A DNA stretch of 64,000 nucleotides from NCBI RefSeq assembly GCF_014836715.1, contig NZ_JACSQI010000002.1, forward strand, positions 491,136 through 555,135, written 5' to 3'. Position numbers and translations under genes: made by a program. Each line of letters opens with the position of its first letter. Within the stretch, counting starts at the first letter, position 1. Under the pieces are notes generated by a model. It worked only from the letters and a program-made list of their open reading frames with translations, did not search any database and was not told where the DNA came from. The DNA is from Escherichia whittamii. GTDB taxonomy: Bacteria > Pseudomonadota > Gammaproteobacteria > Enterobacterales > Enterobacteriaceae. Below, in pieces: positions 1 to 8,949 of the stretch.

Positions 1-650
1 CGACGAGCGTCGATGATGCGCACCACATCAAAGAACAACGTCCCCTGGGTATCGCAGGCAAAACCGTGCGCCCGCCCAAGCGAGTTCTTTTTCGATACGC
101 CAGCCAGTGAAAATGGCTGGCAAGGAAAACCGGCCAGTAAAACATCGTGTTCAGGAATGTGCTGACGAATATGTTCCGCCGCCGCTTCATCACTCACGCC
201 CTCTTTATGGCTCAGGGTGATATCACGGATATCTTCATTAAAATGATGAGCTGCCGGGTCGCAATAATGGTTAGCTTTATAGGTGCGCACCGCATGTTTA
301 TTCCATTCACTGGTAAATACGCACTGACCGCCAATTGACTCAAAACCGCGACGGATACCGCCAATCCCGGCGAAGAGATCGATAAAGCGAAACGCATAAT
401 GTGGATGATGTGCTGGCGGTTTGGGTAGCAACGTTTGCAGGTGCGCGAACTCATTTTCACTTAAACGGTGCCATACCGAGTCATTCGCCAGCGCACGTTT
501 TAAAATCGCCGCGCTCCAGTGGTTCTCACCTACGCCATTAAGTTGCGCCACCAGCGTTTTAACATCATAAATTTGCAGCAGTTTCTCCAGCATTGCCTGT
601 GCGGCATTCCCGGTGCTGTATGAATCGGTTACTGAAATATTTTCCTGCAT
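1..650 (-). CDS. dcm: Dcm DNA cytosine methyltransferase (N-terminal part)
   Basis: Dcm methylates the inner C of CCWGG. The first 216 codons lie here, read leftwards from the ATG at 650; the rest is off the window. After an N-terminal helical region the methyltransferase core begins with [18 protein letters not shown] (SAM-binding motif I, about residue 88), and the catalytic PCQPFSLAG loop with the nucleophilic Cys lies near residue 175. The sequence agrees with K-12 Dcm (472 aa) except for a few substitutions. In K-12 vsr, the very-short-patch repair endonuclease, overlaps its 3' end and would lie outside the window. Identification is by near-identity recalled from memory. Confidence 0.97.
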   Translation of the reverse strand, partial: MQENISVTDSYSTGNAAQAMLEKLLQIYDVKTLVAQLNGVGENHWSAAILKRALANDSVWHRLSENEFAHLQTLLPKPPAHHPHYAFRFIDLFAGIGGIRRGFESIGGQCVFTSEWNKHAVRTYKANHYCDPAAHHFNEDIRDITLSHKEGVSDEAAAEHIRQHIPEHDVLLAGFPCQPFSLAGVSKKNSLGRAHGFACDTQGTLFFDVVRIIDAR

Positions 651-692
651 AGATTTAACCGGCCATATGAGATGGCCGACAGGTTAACATAA

Positions 693-1412
693 TTACATTG
701 GTTTAGGGCCACGCGCACAGGCAGTTGGCGAAAACGCATCAATCACGTTGTGATCAATACCTTCATTCTCCCCCGCCAGTTCGGCACTGAGTTTAGCCAT
801 AAACTCCACCAGAAAACGGGCGTTGTGTTGCGCCAGTTGTTTACCTTTTGTGGTCTGCATCGTTTGCGGTAGTTTTAGCAGCTTGGTCTGGAAATGGTCC
901 AGCGCGTAGCGTTTATCATCGAGCGGGCGATGCTGCGCGAACGGATCTTCGCCATCAAACAGCGCCACACCCAACGCGCCTGAAACTGCAAACACACGCG
1001 CCAGGCCAATCGCGCCTAAGGCTTCCAGCCGGTCCGCATCCTGCACGATTTTAGCTTCCGCCGTTAAGGGCGTAATTTGCGCACTGAAACTGTGTGCGGC
1101 AATGGCATGACAAACGGCCTCGATTTTCTCCGCCGGAAATTGCGCGAACTCTTCATATAGCAGGCGACGCGTCTCTTCTGCTGCCAGTATTGAAGATTGC
1201 TGCCGTTGCGGATGATTTTTCGCCAGACTCACGATGTCGTGAAAATAACAGGCGGTTAAAATCACCAGCATGTCCACGTCTTCATCTACCGCCAGTTTTT
1301 GTGCCGTCGCCCAGACGCGGCGAAAATGACACAGGTCATGGGCCGCGTCCTGATACTGATGATGGTTCTTCAGCCAGTTCTCGAATTGTGCCTGCCAGTG
1401 TTGTAAGTCCAT
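693..1412 (-). CDS. yedJ: HD-domain phosphohydrolase YedJ
   Basis: This is a 239-aa HD-superfamily metal-dependent phosphohydrolase of unknown substrate. The metal-binding motifs are visible: an early His in [10 protein letters not shown], the HD pair in [17 protein letters not shown], and the distal Asp in [16 protein letters not shown] chose MDLQHWQ as the start because it matches the K-12 protein; an upstream in-frame ATG would add nine residues. The C-terminus ends in [12 protein letters not shown], longer than the K-12 end as I remember it, so the last codons differ. It lies between dcm and drpB on the same strand. Confidence 0.9.
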   Translation of the reverse strand: MDLQHWQAQFENWLKNHHQYQDAAHDLCHFRRVWATAQKLAVDEDVDMLVILTACYFHDIVSLAKNHPQRQQSSILAAEETRRLLYEEFAQFPAEKIEAVCHAIAAHSFSAQITPLTAEAKIVQDADRLEALGAIGLARVFAVSGALGVALFDGEDPFAQHRPLDDKRYALDHFQTKLLKLPQTMQTTKGKQLAQHNARFLVEFMAKLSAELAGENEGIDHNVIDAFSPTACARGPKPM

Positions 1413-1451
1413 ATGCGCTCCGCGGCCAAAGAGTCGCAACCTTAGCAGTTT

Positions 1452-1754
1452 TTACTCATAGCGTCTGCTACGTGCGGGTCGAGGTCGCGTGTACCAGGCA
1501 ATACCGCCTAACAACGCCCCGACCATGGCCATAAACAAAAATCCCACTAACGCACCTAACCACTTTCCCGCAGTTGAACCTAAATCACTTTCAAATCCAG
1601 ACACGGGGGCATCGGGGATGCGACTCATTACCCAGATGTAACGCGCCATTACCCAGACAAAATAACCACACCAGGTATAGAAAGCCCATAAAGCCAGTTT
1701 GCCGCCAGGGCTACGAGAGAGTCTTTCTTCCATTGCTGTCGAACCATTCTCCAT
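1452..1754 (-). CDS. drpB: Division-associated inner membrane protein DrpB (YedR)
   Basis: This is a 100-aa inner-membrane protein from the ATG at 1754 (MENGSTAMEERL). It has two hydrophobic segments, LALWAFYTWCGYFVWVMARY at roughly residues 21-40 and LGALVGFLFMAMVGALLGG at roughly 66-84, and a basic tail (RPRPARSRRYE). YedR was renamed DrpB after being reported as a septal-ring protein that suppresses division defects; that role is family knowledge and cannot be read from the sequence. The open frame continues 27 codons upstream, but the shorter form matches the K-12 length I recall. Confidence 0.85.
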   Translation of the reverse strand: MENGSTAMEERLSRSPGGKLALWAFYTWCGYFVWVMARYIWVMSRIPDAPVSGFESDLGSTAGKWLGALVGFLFMAMVGALLGGIAWYTRPRPARSRRYE

Positions 1755-1949
1755 TTTGAGATAACCCGGAAAATTCAGACTTAACATTGTTATGTGATAA
1801 AAGTCACATTTTTCCACATCGGTCGAGCCAGTCAAGTCTCACTCATTTTTTGAACAAATATATGAATCTTAACCAGTGACATTATTTGCAGGAAAAACAA
1901 GTCAGAAGACATTTTCTTTTCGTTTGAGCATAATTGATTAATTCATATT

Positions 1950-1978
1950 TTGAATATATTGGCATTGAATACAATTAT
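1950..1978 (+). promoter_or_regulatory. Candidate promoter of rseX
   Basis: A -35-like TTGAAT at 1950-1955 is followed by AT-rich -10 candidates, TACAAT at 1970-1975 or AATTAT at 1973-1978, just ahead of the expected 5' end of RseX. The second gives the better spacing (17 bp). Assigned by position and consensus only. Confidence 0.45.
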
Positions 1979-1980
1979 AC

Positions 1981-2070
1981 CTTTTTTGTTTTCTGTGTCA
2001 TGATAACCGCGTTATTAGCCTTTTATCGTCTTGTTTATATTTTTGGGCCGGCATGATGCCGGCTTTTTTT
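1981..2070 (+). ncRNA. rseX: RseX small regulatory RNA
   Basis: About 90 nt between drpB and yedS, ending in a strong intrinsic terminator (GCCGGCATGATGCCGGC followed by a T run, 2048-2070). Position, size and sequence fit RseX, the Hfq-dependent sRNA reported to repress ompA and ompC, known from the yedR-yedS interval of K-12. The 5' end is approximate. Its neighbour here is an intact porin gene of the OmpC/F family. Confidence 0.8.
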
Positions 2071-2380
2071 ATGCTTTCATTAATGTGCAGTCGATCACAC
2101 TAAGTCTTTAGCTCAACAATCATTGATGCTACCCATCACTTCTGAAAAAAAATAACTCATTGATATATTGATATAAATTTCATGAATGTTTATATCTACA
2201 TTTCATAACCATGAATTATATTAAATAGAATAGAAACATTTTGAAATCTTTTAAATATATTTGTTACATGTAATCTTTAAAATAAAATGAACTTCATAGA
2301 ATAGTATCCAAATGTGCTTTTTTTGGATAACGGCACTTATTGATATATTCATGAAGATTATAATCACAAGGGAATACATA

Positions 2381-3562
2381 ATGAAAAGAAAAGTTCTGGC
2401 AATGCTGGTCCCGGCGTTATTAGTTGCTGGCGCAGCAAATGCGGCTGAAGTCTATAATAAAGATGGCAATAAACTGGATTTGTACGGAAAAGTAGATGGT
2501 CTGCACTACTTCTCTGATGATTCTGGCAGCGATGGCGACATGTCATATGCCCGTATCGGCTTCAAAGGTGAAACCCAGATCGCTGACCAGTTCACTGGTT
2601 ACGGTCAGTGGGAATTTAACATTGGTGCAAACGGTGCTGAAGGCGACAAAGGTAATACCGCAACTCGTCTGGCATTTGCAGGTTTAGGTTTCGGTCAGAA
2701 CGGTACTTTCGATTATGGTCGTAACTACGGTGTTGTATATGACGTAGAAGCATGGACCGATATGCTGCCAGAATTTGGTGGCGATACCTATGCTGGCGCC
2801 GACAATTTCATGAACGGTCGTACTAATGGTGTTGCAACCTACCGTAACAATGGCTTCTTCGGTCAGGTTGATGGCCTGAACTTTGCTCTGCAATATCAAG
2901 GTAATAATGAGAGCAGTGGACCATTCGGTCAGGAAGGTTCTGGTAAGGGACGTAGCATTACCAGAGAAAATGGTGACGGCTTCGGTATGTCCACTTCCTA
3001 TGACTTCGACTTCGGCTTAAGTCTGGGTGCTGCATATTCTAACTCTGACCGTACCGACAATCAGGTTCACAAAGGTACTCATAACACTCGTTACGGAGAT
3101 CGCTTCGATGCAACTGCTGGCGGTGAAACAGCAGAAGCATGGACCGTTGGTGCTAAATACGACGCTAATAACGTTTACTTAGCAGCCATGTATGCTGAAA
3201 CCCGTAACATGACTGGTTACGGTGATGCTGATGCTATCGCTAACAAAACGCAAAACTTTGAAGTTGTTGCTCAGTATCAGTTCGACTTCGGTCTGCGCCC
3301 GTCCATTGCTTACCTGCAATCTAAAGGTAAGGATTTAGGCGGTGTAAATAGTGATAACTTCGACAGCCAGGGTAATCATCATTACACCAACAAAGATCTG
3401 GTCAAATATGTTGATATCGGTATGACCTACTACTTCAACAAAAACATGTCCACCTATGTTGATTATAAAATCAACCTGCTGGACAACGGCGACGACTTCT
3501 ACAAAGAAAACGGCATCGCGACAGACGATATCGTTGCTGTAGGCTTAGTCTACCAGTTCTAA
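2381..3562 (+). CDS. yedS: Intact YedS, OmpC/OmpF-family general porin
   Basis: This 393-aa precursor is an outer-membrane trimeric 16-stranded beta-barrel porin for small hydrophilic solutes. The start is the ATG at 2381, giving a 21-residue signal peptide ([21 protein letters not shown]) cleaved before [16 protein letters not shown]; an upstream in-frame ATG would bury the signal peptide. Family marks are the constriction-loop motif PEFGGDTY near residue 130, alternating aromatic beta strands, and the C-terminal Phe (VGLVYQF) used for BAM recognition. In K-12 yedS is split into several pseudogene pieces; here the frame is uninterrupted. The AT-rich 550-bp leader resembles osmoregulated porin upstream regions, but I could not assign OmpR boxes. 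Confidence 0.9.
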   Translation: MKRKVLAMLVPALLVAGAANAAEVYNKDGNKLDLYGKVDGLHYFSDDSGSDGDMSYARIGFKGETQIADQFTGYGQWEFNIGANGAEGDKGNTATRLAFAGLGFGQNGTFDYGRNYGVVYDVEAWTDMLPEFGGDTYAGADNFMNGRTNGVATYRNNGFFGQVDGLNFALQYQGNNESSGPFGQEGSGKGRSITRENGDGFGMSTSYDFDFGLSLGAAYSNSDRTDNQVHKGTHNTRYGDRFDATAGGETAEAWTVGAKYDANNVYLAAMYAETRNMTGYGDADAIANKTQNFEVVAQYQFDFGLRPSIAYLQSKGKDLGGVNSDNFDSQGNHHYTNKDLVKYVDIGMTYYFNKNMSTYVDYKINLLDNGDDFYKENGIATDDIVAVGLVYQF

Positions 3563-3606
3563 TCAGCCTACGCGCCGCGGCACGTAACTGTAAAACATAA
3601 TACCGG

Positions 3607-3642
3607 CCTGAGTTCGTCCCTCATTGAACTCAGGCTTTTTTA
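3607..3642 (+). terminator. Terminator after yedS
   Basis: A 9-bp stem (CCTGAGTTC / GAACTCAGG) with a 10-nt loop is followed by CTTTTTTA. It sits 45 bp after the porin stop codon. Confidence 0.85.
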
Positions 3643-3651
3643 TACCCCACA

Positions 3652-4056
3652 TTAAATCACCAACAGCGGCACAGTAAGCTGCCGTAACATATCGATAAAA
3701 ACTAATTCTTGCGTAGCTCCCAGCACAATAACATCAGCCAGTTGCTGTTCAGCAAGTTCCTTTATCCCTTCCGGAAGAGTGCCGAAATGAACATGCGTAT
3801 GAATAAATCCTTCGGGCAAAACCAGTTGTTCTGCCATATGCGCTAAACGGCACAAAGCCTGACCACGTAGCACTTCTTTAAAACGGTGCATATCAGAAAT
3901 ATACCCACGATCGAGAACTCTTAAATATTCCGGTATAAAGCCAAGTAAGTGAACATGCGCGGAAGAAACATTGGCGAAAAATTGTGCATGGAAAAACGCT
4001 TGTTCTCTATCATCCCGAGAAAAAATATTCACCGGAATAACAATATTTCGGTACAT
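3652..4056 (-). CDS. UspA-family protein lacking the usual ATP-loop
   Basis: This 134-aa protein has the start and fold pattern of universal stress proteins: MYRNIVIPVNIF (beta 1), AHVHLLGFIPE (beta 2), a long helix, HTHVHFGTLPEGIKELAEQQ, then ADVIVLGATQELVFIDMLRQLTVPLLVI. The family's G-2X-G-9X-G-(S/T) nucleotide-binding stretch should lie between VILGA and the last strand; here it is shortened to TQELVFIDMLRQL and lacks the glycines, so ATP binding is unlikely. It is convergent with yedS. I do not recall an equivalent at this position in K-12. The physiological role is unknown. Confidence 0.65.
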   Translation of the reverse strand: MYRNIVIPVNIFSRDDREQAFFHAQFFANVSSAHVHLLGFIPEYLRVLDRGYISDMHRFKEVLRGQALCRLAHMAEQLVLPEGFIHTHVHFGTLPEGIKELAEQQLADVIVLGATQELVFIDMLRQLTVPLLVI

Positions 4057-4752
4057 AGGTATTCCCTGAAAAACTCAATATTATCAACTGCATTTGAATG
4101 ATTAGTGCATATTTTTAATGCTATATTTATGTCATTATCTTTGGAAAAGTTATCGTTGCTGCTCCACTTTAGTCTCCAGTCCATTCCCTATGACAAATTG
4201 CGCAAAGAGTACATCTGATAACAAGTAATTAATCATATCTGTCATCAGTTAAACCTTAATCTGGATCATCATTTTTTCGCGATAATCTCTCGTGCCAGAT
4301 GGTTTTACGATTATTTTTTTGCCAATAATCTCATTTTCTTAACTTATACTCTGATCGCACGGTCGGGGGAAGATTCTTTGCTTCAGCATTTACCTATCTT
4401 AAGTAGACCTCAGGCGAATCATCCTATTGTCGGCACATCTGGTGCCGCTCTAAGCATCACATGAACACAAAAAACCTCCACAATTAAAAATTGTGCTACC
4501 AGTGAGTCAATATCCTGATTTCTGAAAAATGGACTAAAATAAATTAACACCAATTCCGACAACTCTACGCAATAAGGAGAAAACTGGCATGACTCATATT
4601 CGACACAAGTGCAGAATAATCATCGCACATCCCCCCTCCCCGCATACCGCTTTCGATATATTGACTCCAATTTCCTATCTGGTTAAAAATAGCAACCAGC
4701 TCAGTCGCGAATATAGTGACTAACCTATATAAGTAACAACAAGGAATACACT
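4057..4752. other. Intergenic region upstream of hchA
   Basis: About 700 bp without a convincing gene. It is AT-rich and separates the divergent usp-like gene from hchA, so it presumably carries promoters for both. I see no tRNA, IS end or strong terminator. hchA is known to be H-NS- and stress-regulated in K-12, which fits a long AT-rich leader, but no specific site could be assigned. Confidence 0.4.
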
Positions 4753-5604
4753 ATGACTGTTCAACAAAGTAAGAATCCGCAAATCGATATGGCTGAAGAT
4801 AATGCTTTCTTCCCGTCAGAATATTCGTTAGGTCAATATACCAGCCCGATTTCTGATCTTGATGGGGTAGACTATCCAAAACCGTATAGCGGAAAACAAA
4901 AAATTCTGGTAATCGCCGCCGATGAGCGCTATTTACCAACTGATAATGGTAAGCTCTTCTCAACAGGAAACCATCCGATTGAAACATTGCTGCCGTTATA
5001 TCATCTGCATGCTGCTGGTTTCGAGTTCGAGGTTGCGACGCTTTCTGGCCTGATGACAAAATTTGAATATTGGGCTATGCCGCATAAAGATGAAAAAGTG
5101 ATGCCATTCTTTGAGCAGCACAAATCTCTGTTCCGTAATCCGAAAAAATTGGCAGATGTTGTCGCCAGCCTCAACGCAGACAGCGAGTACGCAGCAATCT
5201 TTGTTCCTGGCGGTCACGGTGCACTCATTGGTTTACCAGAAAGCAAAGACGTAGCTGCCGCTCTGCAGTGGGCAATTGAAAATGACCGTTTTGTTATATC
5301 CCTTTGCCACGGTCCAGCAGCATTTCTGGCGCTTCGCCACGGCAATAACCCATTAAATGGTTATTCCATTTGCGCATTCCCTGACGCTGCAGACAAGCAA
5401 ACGCCAGAGATTGGCTACATGCCGGGTCATCTGACCTGGTACTTTGGTGAAGAACTGAAGAAAATGGGCATGAACATCGTCAATGATGATATTACCGGCC
5501 GGGTACACAAAGATCGTAAACTTTTAACCGGTGACAGTCCTTTCGCAGCAAACGCGTTAGGTAAACTGGCCGCACAGGAGATGCTGGCCGCATACGTAGG
5601 TTAA
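4753..5604 (+). CDS. hchA: HchA (Hsp31) glyoxalase III / chaperone
   Basis: This is a 283-aa DJ-1/PfpI superfamily cytosolic protein, a homodimer with holdase chaperone activity and glutathione-independent glyoxalase III activity (protein deglycase activity has also been proposed). The nucleophilic elbow Cys is in VISLCHGPAAF (about residue 185), preceded by the glycine-rich FVPGGHGALIGLPES with the partner Glu and His. Apart from three or so substitutions it is identical to the K-12 protein as I remember it. In K-12 the next genes are hprSR, hiuH, msrPQ; here they are replaced by a glycosyltransferase gene and then the asnT islands. Confidence 0.96.
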   Translation: MTVQQSKNPQIDMAEDNAFFPSEYSLGQYTSPISDLDGVDYPKPYSGKQKILVIAADERYLPTDNGKLFSTGNHPIETLLPLYHLHAAGFEFEVATLSGLMTKFEYWAMPHKDEKVMPFFEQHKSLFRNPKKLADVVASLNADSEYAAIFVPGGHGALIGLPESKDVAAALQWAIENDRFVISLCHGPAAFLALRHGNNPLNGYSICAFPDAADKQTPEIGYMPGHLTWYFGEELKKMGMNIVNDDITGRVHKDRKLLTGDSPFAANALGKLAAQEMLAAYVG

Positions 5605-5630
5605 TCGGCTGACACTTACTGTGGAGTAAA

Positions 5631-5655
5631 AAGTGGGGGTAACTCTCCCCCACTT
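5631..5655 (-). terminator. Hairpin after hchA
   Basis: A perfect 9-bp stem (AAGTGGGGG / CCCCCACTT) with a 7-nt loop. The T run appears only when read on the minus strand (TTTTTAC), so intrinsic termination is better in that direction; on the plus strand it may only protect the hchA mRNA end. Confidence 0.55.
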
Positions 5656-5900
5656 ACCAAACATAAAAACGCCCCCCTTCAATTGCTGACGTTTTAACGC
5701 TTCCCTTACCTTCGCATTACGCCCCCAGTCTGAAGAACGCGACATAAGCTGTTTTTAAATAGAATGATAATTTGCGAAAATGATTAACGCATAAATAATA
5801 AACATATAGTATATCTCACGTTATTATTTATCGATTTTAGAAATCAATCATTTCTGATAAACTTCACCACGTTTTAACCAGAATGGAAGCGAGGTTGGAA

Positions 5901-6965
5901 ATGTCATTGGTATCAATTTTCAGACGTATTGCATTTGCGTATTATGATTATCGCTGCAAAAATACTGATATTGCAAAAAGTGATTTTGTAGTTATTCACA
6001 TCCCCGATCAAATTGGGGATGCCATGGCTATTTACCCAATAATCCGATCGCTTGAAAAGCATAAAATAAAACACTTGTTGATTGTTACATCAACAATTAA
6101 TAAATCTGTTTTTGAGGCACTTCATCTGGAACAAACAAAATTAACATTGGTCACTATGACAATGCAGGATCATGCCAGTATTAAAGAAATAAAAAATTTA
6201 GCAAAAAACATCAATGAACAATATGGCACGCCTGACCTTTGTATTGAAGCAATGCGCAAGAAAAACCTGAAGACGATGCTATTTATTAATCATTTACGGG
6301 CCAATACAAATTTGCAGGTTGTGGGTTTAACGATGAAATGTTATTCACCGATATGTAAATCGGCGTCGAAAATGGATCAGTCACTACGCGCCCCAGTGCC
6401 GCTGACATGGGCCTTCATGATGCGAGAAGTAGGATTTCCGGCGCCCCCACCATTATTTGAATTGCCCCTCAGCGAAATAGTAATAAAAGAAGTACGTTGT
6501 GAGATGCATTCATTAGGTTCATATATTGCTCTTAATTTAGAAGGTAGCGTGCAAGAGAGAACATTTTCATTAACAATGGCACAAAAAATCATCGAGGCGA
6601 TCAAAATACAATCAGACATGCCAATTGTTATTGTTCATGGTCCGAAAGGTTCGGAAACAGCCGTGGAACTAACCCGGCATTTTGAAAATGTTTATCATTT
6701 GTCGTTATCACCATCAATAATGCGGTCTGCCGCAATCATTAGAGACGCCTTCCTCGCGATAACGCCAGACACATCTATTTTACACATGGCAAGTGCTTAT
6801 AATGTTCCTGTCATCGCCGTGTATGCTGATTATAAGACTCGCTGGCCTGCCATGGCAGATATTTCAGAGACGATTGTGGTAGGAAAGGCTATTGATCATC
6901 TAAATTTGGATGAATTCAGCAATACGCTGAAAAGGATTATCGCGAAAATTTTAATCACAGCGTAA
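5901..6965 (+). CDS. Glycosyltransferase family 9 (heptosyltransferase-like)
   Basis: This protein of about 354 aa has the two Rossmann-like halves of GT-B family 9 enzymes, which move heptose from ADP-heptose to LPS core or proteins. The N-terminal VVIHIPDQIGDAMAIYPIIR fits the family's GD-x-x-x-x-P motif, and the C-terminal ITPDTSILHMASAYNVPVIAVY carries the conserved D-(T/S)-x-x-x-H-x-A donor-site signature. I prefer the ATG at 5901, with GAGG six bases upstream, to the ATG at 5883. The gene is clearly AT-rich, suggesting transfer. No LPS or O-antigen neighbours are present, so the acceptor is unknown. It is not the longer Aah/TibC autotransporter heptosyltransferase type. Confidence 0.7.
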   Translation: MSLVSIFRRIAFAYYDYRCKNTDIAKSDFVVIHIPDQIGDAMAIYPIIRSLEKHKIKHLLIVTSTINKSVFEALHLEQTKLTLVTMTMQDHASIKEIKNLAKNINEQYGTPDLCIEAMRKKNLKTMLFINHLRANTNLQVVGLTMKCYSPICKSASKMDQSLRAPVPLTWAFMMREVGFPAPPPLFELPLSEIVIKEVRCEMHSLGSYIALNLEGSVQERTFSLTMAQKIIEAIKIQSDMPIVIVHGPKGSETAVELTRHFENVYHLSLSPSIMRSAAIIRDAFLAITPDTSILHMASAYNVPVIAVYADYKTRWPAMADISETIVVGKAIDHLNLDEFSNTLKRIIAKILITA

Positions 6966-7012
6966 TGAAAGCCCTAACAAAAATTCAAACAATAAAGCAC
7001 GTTTGCAGAAAA

Positions 7013-7042
7013 GCAAAAAGCCCGCTCGAAAGCAGGCTTTTT
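7013..7042 (-). terminator. Original asnT terminator, now displaced
   Basis: The GC-rich hairpin (AAAAAGCCCGC...GCAGGCTTTTTT), read leftwards, lies directly after the short tRNA-Asn 3'-end copy at 7049-7064. It resembles the terminators that still follow asnU, asnW and the displaced asnV terminator. It marks the end of asnT before the islands separated the two by 23.5 kb. Confidence 0.75.
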
Positions 7043-7048
7043 TGAATT

Positions 7049-7064
7049 TGGCTCCTCTGACTGG
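7049..7064. repeat. att site (left end of island A)
   Basis: A 16-bp copy of the asnT 3' end, exactly matching 24004-24019 and 30578-30593. The next bases differ from the tRNA gene, so this is an attachment-site remnant and not a tRNA. Confidence 0.85.
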
Positions 7065-7215
7065 GATCGCCGTAGCCATTAACTGGCTGATTGGTAAGCT
7101 AAACTTAAAAATAGAACTTGTCAAGACCACCAGAGTGACCACCTTTTTACTTTGAAACCAACGGCATATTTTACGCTCACCCCTCAGTCAATCGTACGCT
7201 GATAAACAACACCAA

Positions 7216-8949
7216 CTACGGTGTTGGTATTATAGTATCTGCTCCAAACCAATTTCCAAGTGTTGCCAGTGCCGCAGGTGACAAAGCTTGGGTGAACAGG
7301 ATCGCAAGGCGCTTTTGGGGTCTGGAACAAGCGACGTAAAACAAATTTCGGTTTCGTTCAAATGAGTCTTGCTTATCGGCTGGAATCATTTGGGCTCCAG
7401 CGAATTCCAACATTTCTCCGAAGTTATACTGGTTCCACCCGCGCCCAACAACAACCAAAACATTCTCAAATTCAGCACCTTTCACACCATGTTTAGTTTC
7501 GAATGGAGAATGACCATCGAGATAACGGCGAAGGGATCTGACCTCCGAATAGGAAATATTTTTCAGCTTTTCAAGTTCTTTCAATCTTCTGGGCATTTCA
7601 ACATCAGCCGTTCTGTCAAAATGGAGTAACTCCTGCTCAAGTTTTTCAACCTTATCTGGAAGTCTGGGTTTCCGTTGAGCACGGATGAACTCAATTACTT
7701 CGCCGATTGAACTTGTTTCACGGAGAGCAAGAAGTTGCGTCATTACATTGTGCCAACTCACCTTGTCTGAATGTCTACGCAGCAGTGGTGTAGTACCGCC
7801 AAGCGCATTAAACATCTCTCCATACTTACGAGCGGCAAAGGCATCGCAGGCGGGTTCCAGTTTGTCTACAAAAAAGGCTATATGTTCATGCTCCTTTTTC
7901 GTGAAGGATTCATTGTATCTAAACGTTGCCACGATATTAGAATAGCCCTGCTGATTGGCTAAAAGTCGATGGGTCAACATGAGAATTTTGGTGTGATTGG
8001 GAGAAAAGTCCCAACCATCCTGCTGCAACGTTGTTTTAACTCGTTCCAGAGTAGCTTGGCCTTCACTTAATGGTAAATCACCACTCCAGTGCACGCCTTT
8101 CTGACGTACTCCTTGCCAATTGTTTGTATGGAAAACGCGTACCAGACCTACAGCCTCAGGATCTTTAACACACTGCGATAGCTCAGGTCTCATTCGATTA
8201 AGGGCATCAACAATTATCTTGTCCGAACGAAAATTGGCTTCTTTACCTATTTCAACTACATCCTGATGTTCCAACTTTCCACATCCACCACCATAGATTT
8301 TTTGCCAATGGTCGCCGAAAAAACCAAATAAAGGTGCTCTGGTTTGTCCAAGAAAATGCCGTTTAATTGCCTCAACCCAGTTTTTATCAGTGTCCTGGTA
8401 CTCATCGACCAGAATGATTGGAAAGCGTTCTGCAATCACTCTACGGAATTTTTCGTGCTCCATGAGTGAGATAGTTAAAGAAAGAACATCGTCATGATGA
8501 AGAGTTATACGATGGTCACGAATAGAGCGATGTCCAAGATTATACTCAACACTACGATTACCAAGGCTTCCATCAACTTCTTCGAGCTTTTCTATCCATG
8601 CTGGCATTGTTTCAATCAGTTCTCTCAACGGTTTTTGAAAGCTACTGATTAGCGACCAACAGAACGCATGATTGGTATCACAAAAAACGATGGGGCTTCG
8701 ATCTGTCCGCGCGACAATTTCATCCTTCGCCACGTTAGTAAAAGTGATACAGGCGATTTGCTGGCTACGTTTTTCAAATAAATCCTTGTTTCGCTCAATC
8801 AAGAATCTAAGTGCCTTAATGAGAGAATACGTTTTACCCGCACCAGCGCCAGCTTCCAGTCGGAAGCTTTGTCCTTCACTGAGACAGGTATACATAGATT
8901 CCAAAGCACGCTGGCTAGCAGCTTCAGCGGGCGAATTGATCTCAGGCAT
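7216..8949 (-). CDS. gajB: UvrD/REP-like helicase, GajB of a Gabija-type system
   Basis: This superfamily 1 helicase of 577 aa (start at 8949) has Walker A LEAGAGAGKT (about residues 31-40), Q-motif region before it, ITFTNVAKDEI (motif Ia), Walker B ILVDEYQDTD (about 180-188), FGFFGDHWQKIY (motif III), HGVKGAEFENVLVV (motif V) and YVACSRPQKRLAIL (motif VI). The chosen ATG overlaps the gajA stop by 8 bases with GGAG just upstream; another ATG at 8970 gives seven more residues. An OLD-family nuclease gene directly followed by a UvrD-like helicase is the hallmark of Gabija, where GajB is thought to sense DNA ends or nucleotide depletion and license GajA cleavage of phage DNA. Confidence 0.82.
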   Translation of the reverse strand: MPEINSPAEAASQRALESMYTCLSEGQSFRLEAGAGAGKTYSLIKALRFLIERNKDLFEKRSQQIACITFTNVAKDEIVARTDRSPIVFCDTNHAFCWSLISSFQKPLRELIETMPAWIEKLEEVDGSLGNRSVEYNLGHRSIRDHRITLHHDDVLSLTISLMEHEKFRRVIAERFPIILVDEYQDTDKNWVEAIKRHFLGQTRAPLFGFFGDHWQKIYGGGCGKLEHQDVVEIGKEANFRSDKIIVDALNRMRPELSQCVKDPEAVGLVRVFHTNNWQGVRQKGVHWSGDLPLSEGQATLERVKTTLQQDGWDFSPNHTKILMLTHRLLANQQGYSNIVATFRYNESFTKKEHEHIAFFVDKLEPACDAFAARKYGEMFNALGGTTPLLRRHSDKVSWHNVMTQLLALRETSSIGEVIEFIRAQRKPRLPDKVEKLEQELLHFDRTADVEMPRRLKELEKLKNISYSEVRSLRRYLDGHSPFETKHGVKGAEFENVLVVVGRGWNQYNFGEMLEFAGAQMIPADKQDSFERNRNLFYVACSRPQKRLAILFTQALSPAALATLGNWFGADTIIPTP

